Assembly (NCBI RefSeq): GCF_001427285.1
Contig: NZ_LMFV01000010.1
Location: forward strand, 1-61,203
Source: Mesorhizobium sp. Root552
GTDB lineage: Bacteria > Pseudomonadota > Alphaproteobacteria > Rhizobiales > Rhizobiaceae
Reading direction: 5' to 3'
DNA length: 61,203 nt
Below the pieces are notes generated by a model, which was not told where the DNA came from, did no database searches, and was given only the letters and a program-made list of their open reading frames with translations. Position numbers and translations under genes: made by a program. This document shows positions 34,669 to 42,091 of the stretch, one piece after another (position 1 is the first letter of the stretch; every line of letters starts with the position of its first letter).

Positions 34669-35814
34669 TTACGGACTAGCGGCGAAGAATGCCGAAACCG
34701 CGTCGATCACGAGACCGTACTGCTCCGTGGACATGTTGTAGAAGACCGGAAGCCGCACGAGCCGGCTGCTGTCGCGTGTCGTCACCACATCCTGTCCGAC
34801 GAACTGGCCGAATTGTCGGCCTGCGGGCACTGTGTGCAAAGGGACATAGTGGGAAACCGCAAGCACACCTCTATCGCGTGCGGCGGCGATGAAGGCGTCA
34901 CGGTCAGATTCATCGCGCAGTTTAAGGTAGAATATGTGACCCGGTGCATAGGTGCCCGCCGGCATCTCCTGCACCGCTATTCTGCCAGAATCTATAAGGT
35001 CGGCGAAGGCAGCCCTGTAGGCATCGCAGATCGATCTTCGCTTCAATGTAATCTGGTCGATCTCGGCAAGCTGCGGCCAAAGATAAGCGGCATTCACCTC
35101 GGCCATCAGATAACTGCTGCCGATATCCATCCACTCATACTTACTGACTTTTCCCGCACGAAACGCGCTCCGGTTCGTCCCTTTTTCCCGAATAACCTGG
35201 GCGCGGGCAAAAAGCTCAGGATCGCGTACCCAGATCATGCCGCCTTCGCCGCCACTTGTCAGGTTTTTGGTCTCGTGGAAACTGAACGCGGCCATGTCAC
35301 CAATGGTGCCAAGCGGACGTTCCATCCACCGCCCCCCAACGGCATGTGCAGCGTCCTCAATGACTGCCAAGCCGTGCGCGGATGCCAGGTCCATCACAGC
35401 GTCCATTTGGCAGGCGACCCCGCCGTAGTGGACCACGACAATGGCGCGCGTCCGCGCCGTAATGGCAGGCTCGATACACCGCTCGTCAATGTTCATCGTG
35501 TCAGGCCTGACATCAACAAACACTGGTCGCGCACCGCGCAGCACAAAGGCCGTTGCCGTAGATGGAAAGGTGAAGCTTGGCATGATCACTTCATCGCCAG
35601 GCGACAGATCAAGGAGCATCGCCGCAATTTCCAAAGCATGCGTTCCCGAAGACGTCACCAAGACATTACCGAAACCCAAGTGCTCACTGGCGCGGTCTTC
35701 GCATCTTCGGCTGTAGGCGCCGTCCCCGGCCAGTCGTCCGCTGCGTATGGCATCCATGACAAAGCTTTCTTCCGACCCCAGCCTTGTCGCCAGATTGAAA
35801 GGAACTGCCATCAT
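34669..35814 (-). CDS. DegT/DnrJ/EryC1-type sugar aminotransferase
   Basis: A 382-residue PLP enzyme. The nucleotide-sugar aminotransferase pattern is clear: TSSGTHALEIAAMLLDLSPG, then PGDEVIMPSFTFPSTATAFV, VIEDAAHAVGG (Asp that binds the pyridine nitrogen), and FSFHETKNLTSGGEGG with the PLP lysine. It resembles WecE/RffA (dTDP-4-keto-6-deoxy-sugar transaminase) in length and motif. I prefer the ATG pair at 35814/35811 (MMAVPFNLATRL); the frame upstream is unlike the family. Five bases separate it from the glycosyltransferase gene. Confidence 0.85.
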   Translation of the reverse strand: MMAVPFNLATRLGSEESFVMDAIRSGRLAGDGAYSRRCEDRASEHLGFGNVLVTSSGTHALEIAAMLLDLSPGDEVIMPSFTFPSTATAFVLRGARPVFVDVRPDTMNIDERCIEPAITARTRAIVVVHYGGVACQMDAVMDLASAHGLAVIEDAAHAVGGRWMERPLGTIGDMAAFSFHETKNLTSGGEGGMIWVRDPELFARAQVIREKGTNRSAFRAGKVSKYEWMDIGSSYLMAEVNAAYLWPQLAEIDQITLKRRSICDAYRAAFADLIDSGRIAVQEMPAGTYAPGHIFYLKLRDESDRDAFIAAARDRGVLAVSHYVPLHTVPAGRQFGQFVGQDVVTTRDSSRLVRLPVFYNMSTEQYGLVIDAVSAFFAASP

Positions 35815-35913
35815 GGATTGGCTGGCGGGAGCGCGGTGGGCGGCGTCGCGCCGAAAGCGGCACACGCTGCAGCATCTGTTTCTAGAGCATCTGGTCCGCC
35901 CATTCCTACCTCG

Positions 35914-36570
35914 TTACCGCGGGCCGTAAAGTGGCCGGACGACACGCCCCGGATTCCCCGCAAACAGTGCGCGCGAGGGCACAGTCTTCGTGACCACGGC
36001 CCCGGCTGCTATGAATGCTCCGTCGCCTATTTCAATCCGATCAATGATCACCGCACCGGCACCGATCGTCACTTGCTCGCCTAGACGGCAATGGCCGGAA
36101 ATGACAGCACCGGGATGAATGGTGCTGTAGCTGCCAATTTCTGCGTGGTGTCCGATCGCAACGCGCCTGCCGATGCGGACGTGGTCGCCGATCCGTGTAA
36201 ACCCGGCGATAACCGTGCCGGAGTCAACAGATACGCCAAATCCAAGCGTACTGCGGCGCGATACGGTACTTGATGGATGGAGTAGCGTTGCGAACTCAAA
36301 TCCTTGTTCCGCCATTTCAGCAATCCATGCGTTCCGTTTGGTCGTACCCAGAATGCACAGGAGATTATGTGTGCTGCGCAAGTGACCAACGGAGCCGGTC
36401 CAGTAGACGGGTCGGCCGAGGATTTCGCGGCTGTCCGCCGCGGGATCTAGATTCTGAACGCAACCAGTCAGACGGACACCGGGCACATCCTCAAATGCAT
36501 CCAGAAAGACGGCGGCGTAGTCCGTTGCTCCGAGTAGGAGAATAGGCTTTGTGGACTTACTGCTTGGCAT
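35914..36570 (-). CDS. NeuD/PglD-like sugar O- or N-acetyltransferase
   Basis: A 218-residue protein with an N-terminal Rossmann-like domain (PILLLGATDYAAVFLDAFED) and a C-terminal left-handed beta helix of hexapeptide repeats (IGDHVRIGRRVAIGHHAEIG and so on), ending AGNPGRVVRPL, which is typical for sialic-acid O-acetyltransferase NeuD and bacillosamine N-acetyltransferase PglD. With the aminotransferase next door, N-acetylation of an amino-deoxy sugar is the likely step. First gene of the operon. Confidence 0.85.
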   Translation of the reverse strand: MPSSKSTKPILLLGATDYAAVFLDAFEDVPGVRLTGCVQNLDPAADSREILGRPVYWTGSVGHLRSTHNLLCILGTTKRNAWIAEMAEQGFEFATLLHPSSTVSRRSTLGFGVSVDSGTVIAGFTRIGDHVRIGRRVAIGHHAEIGSYSTIHPGAVISGHCRLGEQVTIGAGAVIIDRIEIGDGAFIAAGAVVTKTVPSRALFAGNPGRVVRPLYGPR

Positions 36571-37076
36571 TGCGCAGACGGATGTTGCTTCGGATCAACG
36601 ATAGGGTTTCGGAACCTTGCAACAGCTCGGAAAGGCCGCATGAGCATGAGCAGGTCTGTGGGGCGCTAATGAGTGGTCGCTTAGGCTGCGTTGGACTAAC
36701 TCCTATTGTCATGTTTTCCGTCACGCCGCCGGTGCCGACCTAAAAATGCGTAACCCGACGAAACATCTTTGCAAGCTACCGGGGGACTCCCGGTGAATCC
36801 ATAGATATTCCATTAAAAAGATCAGTGTCTGGTGAGCCCTCGGTGCAAAGACCACTTCTTCACATGCCGATGCTGGAAAAGTTGGCGGGCCGAAGCCGAT
36901 GAAACGGAGAACTACGTCTACGCTATAGCTCTCCAAAATTGATGACGGGACGACCATTTTTGAGGTAGGAAGCGGAAGAGCGGCTTTCAGTTGAACTTTA
37001 CCAGAAGCCGCCGCCCAACCTTTTCCTCTGGGAATTTTCTCGCGTGTTCAGCCGTCGCACTAGTCCGCCAATCCCT
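36571..37076. other. Non-coding stretch upstream of the sugar operon
   Basis: About 500 bases with only short, unlikely frames. It must contain the promoter of the sugar operon. Base composition is lower in GC than its neighbours, consistent with imported DNA. No repeat, RNA gene or hairpin recognised. Confidence 0.45.
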
Positions 37077-37547
37077 CTATTCCAGGACAACGACCGCTTC
37101 TACCTCGAAGAGCATAGGGTCGATTGCAAGCTTGGGAACGGGAACCAGAGTCTGGGCCGGTAGCCTGTCGCCGAACATTGCCGTGACATTCTGTGTCAGC
37201 ACCCCGAGCTTGGACATGTCATGATCGACCACGAAAACAGTGAGTTTGGCGACCTGATCCGGCCTCGCTCCGATTCCTTCAAGGGCTGCACCAAGGTTCG
37301 CGTATGCTTGTGCGACCTGAGTAGCGAAGTCGGGCAATAAGGCCCCTGTTCCGTCAAAGCCGCCTTGCCCGGAGATATAGGCCACCCGCGCATTTGCAGG
37401 CACGATAACCGCCGTGCTGTAGCCGTTCGGCGTGGGATCGCCGAGGTTTGGCGGGTTGACGATGGTTAGCTCCTGCGCAGTTGCCGCAGTCGATATTCCC
37501 ATGATGATTAGTCCTCCAATGAACAGGTGCTTGATTGCGCGTGGCAT
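37077..37547 (-). CDS. Exported RidA/YjgF-family protein
   Basis: A 156-residue protein. It begins with a signal peptide (MPRAIKHLFIGGLIIMGIST, cleavage after AATAQ), which is unusual: most RidA proteins are cytosolic deaminases of enamine/imine intermediates. The mature part shows the fold pattern (VAYISGQGGFDGTG, FATQVAQAYANLGAALEGIG, VAKLTVFVVDHDMSKLG, TLVPVPKLAIDPMLFEVEAV). The arginine of the usual R-x-x-V/I site is not obvious. The divergent WYL regulator, 131 bases away, probably controls it. Confidence 0.8.
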   Translation of the reverse strand: MPRAIKHLFIGGLIIMGISTAATAQELTIVNPPNLGDPTPNGYSTAVIVPANARVAYISGQGGFDGTGALLPDFATQVAQAYANLGAALEGIGARPDQVAKLTVFVVDHDMSKLGVLTQNVTAMFGDRLPAQTLVPVPKLAIDPMLFEVEAVVVLE

Positions 37548-37641
37548 GATTTTCTGAGTCCCTAGGGGGTCTGAGATATGGTCGGGACGGGCTTCGGTCT
37601 GTTGTCTGCCCGTGGCCGACGACGACACATTAGTCGGCCAT

Positions 37642-37662
37642 ACCTGTCAATTTGTGTCAGGT
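37642..37662. promoter_or_regulatory. Possible operator for the WYL regulator
   Basis: ACCTGTCAATTTGTGTCAGG holds two TGTCA words exactly ten bases apart and near-matching inverted ends (ACCTGTCA and TGTCAGGT). It lies 17 bases before the regulator start, in the space shared with the divergent ridA-like gene. Confidence 0.4.
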
Positions 37663-37678
37663 TGGTTATGCTCGTGCG

Positions 37679-38647
37679 ATGCGAGCAAGCCGCCTTCTAT
37701 CCATCCTGACCACGCTGCAAGCGAAGGGACACGTCACCGCGCAGGCGCTTGCCGCCGAGTGCGAGGTTTCCCTGCGCACGATCTATCGAGATGTAGATGC
37801 CCTTAGCGCAGCAGGCATCCCAATCTACAGTGTGCAAGGTAGCAGCGGAGGTTATCGGCTGCTTGATGGCTATCGAGTTCGCCTGAACGGCTTATCCTCG
37901 ACAGAGACCGAGGCGCTATTTTTGGCGGGCCTCACGCGGCAAGCCGCCGACCTAGGGATGGGCGCTGTAGTGGCAAGCGCACGTGCAAAGCTCTTGGCTG
38001 CACTACCGGAGGCCATGCGCCCCGGTGCGATGAAGACACGTTTCCACTTTGATGCGCCGGCTTGGTTCGCCGAGCCCGAAACCTTGGACCACCTGCCAGC
38101 GATTGCCGATGCCGTGTGGAACCAGCACCCGATACGTATGCGCTACCAAAGCCGGACGACGGACAAGGAGCGGCAAGTCGAGCCTCTGGGTATCGTCCTG
38201 AAAGGCGGCGCTTGGTATCTAGTCGCCCAAGTTCACAATGAAGTTCGCACCTTCCGCGTTTCTCGCATCAGCAAGATGATGGTGCTCGATGACCGCTTTG
38301 AATATCCAAAGGCTTTCGACCTCGAAGGATATTGGGCTGAGAGCATCCGGCGATATGAGGTGGACCTGCATCCAAATCGAGCGGAAATTCGTCTTTCGCC
38401 TTGGGGCATAGACATGATGGAGGAGCTTCTGCCTCCCTACGTCCGCAACGGGGCTGTGATTTCGGAGGAAGCCGACGCACGAGGCTGGAGGCAGGTATCC
38501 GTATCGGTAGGCTCCATGGCTCACGCGGCTATGGAGATACTGCGCTTTGGAAAAGACGTCGAGGTAATCGGGCCGCCCGATCTTCGAACCGAAATGGCGA
38601 ATGTCGTTGGCGCACTGGCAAAATTCTATAATCTCAATGGGAAGTAG
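37679..38647 (+). CDS. YafY-type HTH-WYL transcriptional regulator
   Basis: A 322-residue regulator. The N-terminal winged HTH is ASRLLSILTTLQAKGHVTAQ, CEVSLRTIYRDVDALSAAGI. The WYL domain in the middle has RMRYQSRTTDKERQVEPLGI and GAWYLVAQVHNEVRTFRVSR, and a C-terminal WCX-like extension follows. Such proteins sense small ligands, single-stranded DNA or nucleotides; here it likely controls the divergent exported RidA. I chose ATG 37679 as the family-like start (MRASRLLSILTTL). The 200 bases to tRNA-Ser hold no gene. Confidence 0.87.
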   Translation: MRASRLLSILTTLQAKGHVTAQALAAECEVSLRTIYRDVDALSAAGIPIYSVQGSSGGYRLLDGYRVRLNGLSSTETEALFLAGLTRQAADLGMGAVVASARAKLLAALPEAMRPGAMKTRFHFDAPAWFAEPETLDHLPAIADAVWNQHPIRMRYQSRTTDKERQVEPLGIVLKGGAWYLVAQVHNEVRTFRVSRISKMMVLDDRFEYPKAFDLEGYWAESIRRYEVDLHPNRAEIRLSPWGIDMMEELLPPYVRNGAVISEEADARGWRQVSVSVGSMAHAAMEILRFGKDVEVIGPPDLRTEMANVVGALAKFYNLNGK

Positions 38648-38844
38648 CAACACGCTTGACGAAGGTCTGCTTACGGGAAAGCAGTTAAGAGGAACTGACG
38701 GCAGACGTTAAGGTCGAAAGTTGCCGTATCGCTGGCCTTCATGATTTATCGGGCTATAGCGTAGAATCGGCAGTTTTATACGCTGATCGGTGGGTGTGCG
38801 GTATCGGGGGCAATCTCGCACAATAGAGGGCAATCGGCGGTGAT

Positions 38845-38932
38845 TGGCGGATGGGGTGGGATTCGAACCCACGGTGAGTTGCCCCACGCCGGTTTTCAAG
38901 ACCGGTGCCTTAAACCGCTCGGCCACCCATCC
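38845..38932 (-). tRNA. tRNA-Ser (anticodon TGA)
   Basis: Minus strand. Acceptor GGATGGG pairs with CCCATCC; the anticodon loop CTTGAAA within CCGGT/ACCGG gives anticodon TGA (reads UCA); a long variable arm, T-loop TTCGAAT, and encoded CCA (complement of 38845-38847). Type II shape confirms serine. Integrase remnants lie on the 5' side of this gene, not its 3' side. Confidence 0.95.
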
Positions 38933-39012
38933 AACATTGATTTCGTTAGCTTATCTGGTTTTTCGCTAGCCTGCATCGGGGCAGTTGCTACCATTTTGCT
39001 ACCGAATACCTT

Positions 39013-39165
39013 TTACGCGCTCGGCTTTACCGCGCTCCGGATCGCCGCGTCAACCTGTTCCGCGGCATCTGCCTGCATTCCGGGCAAAACGTGGCTGTAG
39101 AGATCGAGCGTAATGCCGATCGTCGAATGCCCAAGCCGTTCGCTCGCCAACTGCAGTTCCGCGAC
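39013..39165 (-). pseudogene. C-terminal fragment of a tyrosine recombinase
   Basis: Reading leftwards, the frame gives LASERLGHSTIGITLDLYSH, VLPGMQADAAEQVDAAIRSA and a stop at 39013-39015. This is the C-terminus of phage-type integrases: G-H-S-x-x-x-T-x-x-x-Y with the nucleophile Tyr in LDLYSH. All upstream catalytic residues are missing because the gene is cut at about 39150-39165, where a second integrase fragment starts on the other strand. Confidence 0.75.
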
Positions 39166-39726
39166 GGACTCATCCTTGCCCTGCTGTCATTGTGGCCGAT
39201 CCGGCGCAGAAGCATGGCGGCTCTGACAGTCACTTCCCATCTTATCCGCAGCGGCGCCACCCTGACCATCAACCTGCATGCAGAAGACACCAAGAGCGGA
39301 CGGTCGGACTCGTTCATCGTTCCAGCCAAGCTGGCTCCCCATCTTGCCCACTATCTCGACTGCGGTCGGCCGCGCCTGGCTCGATGTCAGGCGAGCGACA
39401 CACTGTGGATCTCCCAGCGCGGCAAGGCGCTCACGGCTGACGCGATCTATCAGGTCGTGCGCCGCCTCACGCAGCAGAGCTTTGCCGAGCCTATGAGCAT
39501 GCACGACTTTCGACGCGCCGCAGCGACCTCGCTCGCCATCGAAGCCCCTGACAAGATCGGGCTCGCGACCGGCCTACTGCAGCACACAAGGGCCGACACG
39601 ACCGGGCGTCACTACAATCTGGCCGGGTGTGCTGGCGCGAGCAGGCGGTTTAAGCAGGCGTTGTCAAAGCGGAAAGGCTGCTCGATCCAAAATCATGATC
39701 GCAGCGTCAAACACGAAAACACTTGA
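39148..39726 (+). pseudogene. N-terminally truncated integrase (tyrosine recombinase)
   Basis: About 190 codons of a catalytic domain: QFRDGLILALLSLWPIRRRS contains the first catalytic Arg region, MSMHDFRRAAATSLA is the H-x-x-R box, and LLQHTRADTTGRHYNLAG carries the last His and the Tyr nucleophile. The arm-binding and core-binding N-terminal parts are absent; the first codons of the open frame are antisense of the other integrase fragment. The remaining catalytic residues look intact, but the protein would lack its DNA-binding N-terminus. Confidence 0.75.
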
Positions 39727-39793
39727 ATCTACCGGCCTTGATGCCGAAATGCCTTTGGTAGGTTGAATCCGATGCTTGTTCTCGACCCTGAAG

Positions 39794-40804
39794 TTACCTC
39801 ACCCAGCAAAAGCCTAGTGCACAGCCGCTTACCGTCACTTTCTGGGAAACGGCAAAGGGGTTGGAGCCTTCGAGCTTCACGCGAAAGAGCCGGGATCGGT
39901 CACGCGGCCGAAACAGGTTTTGAAACTCGTCAGGTAGCGCGTCCGCAACAGCAAGAATGCTATCTATCCGTCCCTTGGTCGTTTCACCGCCGCTCCTGAT
40001 GGTCACCACGGTTCCTCTCTTCAATTGAAAGAGGTACTGATCCGGCAGATATGCCAGGACATAAGCGGTATTGCCGTTGATCTGTAAAAGCTGTTCTCCA
40101 AGTTGGACAACTTGGCCGGGCATTGGCACCTTGACTCCGATAACGCCGGAACTGGCCGCTTTCACGTTTCCATCTGCATAGATATTTTGTAGCTGCTCCA
40201 TCGCTCGGTTCGATTGAACCCGTGATTTCGCAACCAGTGCAAGCTCGCTCTCTATCGACACCTCTTGGCTGGAAAGCTCGGCCAACCGCTGTGCCGCATT
40301 CAAACTATCTTGCAGCGCGGAATCGCGTGTCGTTAGGGAAACCAACCCCCGACCGGAAACCTTGTCGAATTTTTCGACAGTACTGGTCGTTTCCCTGGCG
40401 TTGCGCTCGGCGAGCGGCTTGACTGTTTTGATGACGTTCAACTGTCCGCGCAACTGACCTTCGCGAACAGCCAACTCACCATCTCGAAGCGCAAGATCGG
40501 CAATTTCCTTGACCATGGCGAAGGATTCCAGCCTCATGAGAGGGGCTCCTTCTTCGACATGATCACCTTGCTTGACATACACCTCGACGATCGTTGCAGT
40601 ATAACTGGCGTCGACCGCCCTGATATCGGCCAGAACTATTCCATCTGCCGACAAGACAACCACATTGCCAAAAAGATAATAGAGGAGGGACCCGAAGAAC
40701 GTGGTGATGAGGCCGATATAGACCAAGCGCCCCCATTTTGCCGAACCGGCGCGCTGCTGTGTCCCAAGATTGTCTACCCGTATGGCCTTGCGCAGTCGTT
40801 TCAT
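39794..40804 (-). CDS. HlyD-family membrane-fusion-type protein
   Basis: A 336-residue protein with one N-terminal membrane helix (GRLVYIGLITTFFGSLLYYL near residues 26-45). A split biotinyl-lipoyl domain follows: ATIVEVYVKQGDHVEEGAPL (residues 69-88) and AASSGVIGVKVPMPGQVVQL (near 216-235). Long helices lie between (about 90-200), and a beta-barrel region comes last. This is the shape of HlyD/EmrA/Alg44-type periplasmic adaptors. No ABC or outer-membrane partner is near; instead it follows a GT2 synthase after nine bases, as in alginate-type secretion. Probably helps move the GT2 product across the periplasm. Confidence 0.82.
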   Translation of the reverse strand: MKRLRKAIRVDNLGTQQRAGSAKWGRLVYIGLITTFFGSLLYYLFGNVVVLSADGIVLADIRAVDASYTATIVEVYVKQGDHVEEGAPLMRLESFAMVKEIADLALRDGELAVREGQLRGQLNVIKTVKPLAERNARETTSTVEKFDKVSGRGLVSLTTRDSALQDSLNAAQRLAELSSQEVSIESELALVAKSRVQSNRAMEQLQNIYADGNVKAASSGVIGVKVPMPGQVVQLGEQLLQINGNTAYVLAYLPDQYLFQLKRGTVVTIRSGGETTKGRIDSILAVADALPDEFQNLFRPRDRSRLFRVKLEGSNPFAVSQKVTVSGCALGFCWVR

Positions 40805-40813
40805 GGCGGTGCC

Positions 40814-42091
40814 TTACCAAGGCCTGACGAGGCGAACTTTCAGCGGGGTGTAGTTATCCCGGTGCGAACCAGAAAACACCCACTCATCGAGATAGGCCAA
40901 CAAGCGGACGGGTCGCATCAGGTATGTCGCAAAAACGGAATACCCTGGAAGGAATATAAGGTTGTGCCAGAACACCTTGCGCCGCGTCGTCCAGGCTGCA
41001 ACGGCCAGAATGAGCATGTCCACGCAGAGGAGTCCAATCTGCATGCCAAGGAGTATGGCAATTGCAAATGAACCGAACTGCGCGAAAAGCCAAACGACGT
41101 AAATGGGAAAGACGAAGGATCCCACTACATTGAACAGCAGAAAATCCAATTGGTGAACCACTTCGGTTCCGCGAAATGACTTGTTCCACGGAACCAAGAG
41201 GCGCCGGTGTTTGCGAAAGCGAATCCAGAGGGCGTCACGTTCCCAGCGAAGACGTTGGCGTATGTATTGGAATGCAGTGGCGGGAACATCCGTGTAGCAA
41301 AGCGCCTCAGGTGCATAGACGATCTTCCAGCCGGCACAGCGCAGTCGCATTGTCGTGTCCAGATCCTCGCCACCGCCCACGTCAAACCCGCCGACATTCG
41401 CCAAAGCCGATCGCCTGAAGGCGCTGAATGCACCCGAAGCACAAACAACCTGATCGACAGCGTTTGCGATGCGCTTTCCTACGGAAATGGATTGGAGATA
41501 TTCGATCTCCTGAAACTGAGTGATAAGACTGGCGTTGCTGTTGCGAGGGGCGATATCTCCACATACTGCACCCACGGCCGGATCGGCAAAAGGTTCGACT
41601 AGGTGCTGAATTGCATAGCGGTCGAACGAACAGTCGCAATCCACGTTGATCACAATCTCGCCCTTGGCTACGGAACAGGCAAGATTGATACCGCTGGGCT
41701 TTCCGCCACGCAGGTCGGTAGAAACGATCCTCGTCGCGCGGCCTGCCTTCACCAGTGAACGGGCAACGCCACTCATTTTATCCGCAGAACCATCGCTGAC
41801 GATAACGATCTCGAAGGACGAAAAAGATTGTTCCCGAAGCGATCGAACACACGCTTCAAGGGCGCCTTCTTCATTGTGTCCAACCAGAACGATACTGACG
41901 CTCGGCGCACGACCCTCGCCGCGGTCTGTAGAGATGGACCTATCTGTCGCCGCGCGCATCGTCAGCCCTGCCGCGATAAACGGCAGAATGTATCGAGGAA
42001 CCTCAAAGATCAGCGTGTACCAGAAAACGAGCACAAGGCTCGCCGTTGTCTGGGCAAGGAGAAAGGCAAAGCCGAGTTCGATCTCCGTCAA
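40814..42091 (-). CDS. Membrane GT2 glycosyltransferase, processive type
   Basis: A 425-residue inner-membrane enzyme. An N-terminal helix pair (residues 6-45) comes first, then a GT-A domain: VSIVLVGHNEEGALEACVRS (nucleotide-sugar start), INVDCDCSFDRYAI (D-x-D), GGFDVGGGEDLDTTMRLRCA (E-D acid), and YIRQRLRWERDALWIR (R-x-x-R-W in place of Q-x-x-R-W). Three or four helices end the protein (about 320-405). This is the motif set of cellulose, hyaluronan and PNAG synthases. There is no PilZ domain. Its stop lies nine bases before the HlyD-like gene; its start overlaps the zinc-ribbon gene by four bases, so the three are one operon. Confidence 0.88.
   Translation of the reverse strand: MTEIELGFAFLLAQTTASLVLVFWYTLIFEVPRYILPFIAAGLTMRAATDRSISTDRGEGRAPSVSIVLVGHNEEGALEACVRSLREQSFSSFEIVIVSDGSADKMSGVARSLVKAGRATRIVSTDLRGGKPSGINLACSVAKGEIVINVDCDCSFDRYAIQHLVEPFADPAVGAVCGDIAPRNSNASLITQFQEIEYLQSISVGKRIANAVDQVVCASGAFSAFRRSALANVGGFDVGGGEDLDTTMRLRCAGWKIVYAPEALCYTDVPATAFQYIRQRLRWERDALWIRFRKHRRLLVPWNKSFRGTEVVHQLDFLLFNVVGSFVFPIYVVWLFAQFGSFAIAILLGMQIGLLCVDMLILAVAAWTTRRKVFWHNLIFLPGYSVFATYLMRPVRLLAYLDEWVFSGSHRDNYTPLKVRLVRPW

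Noticed and set aside
36721..36957. Minus-strand frame of 78 codons upstream of the sugar operon
   Set aside because: No ribosome binding site or recognisable pattern; treated as non-coding.
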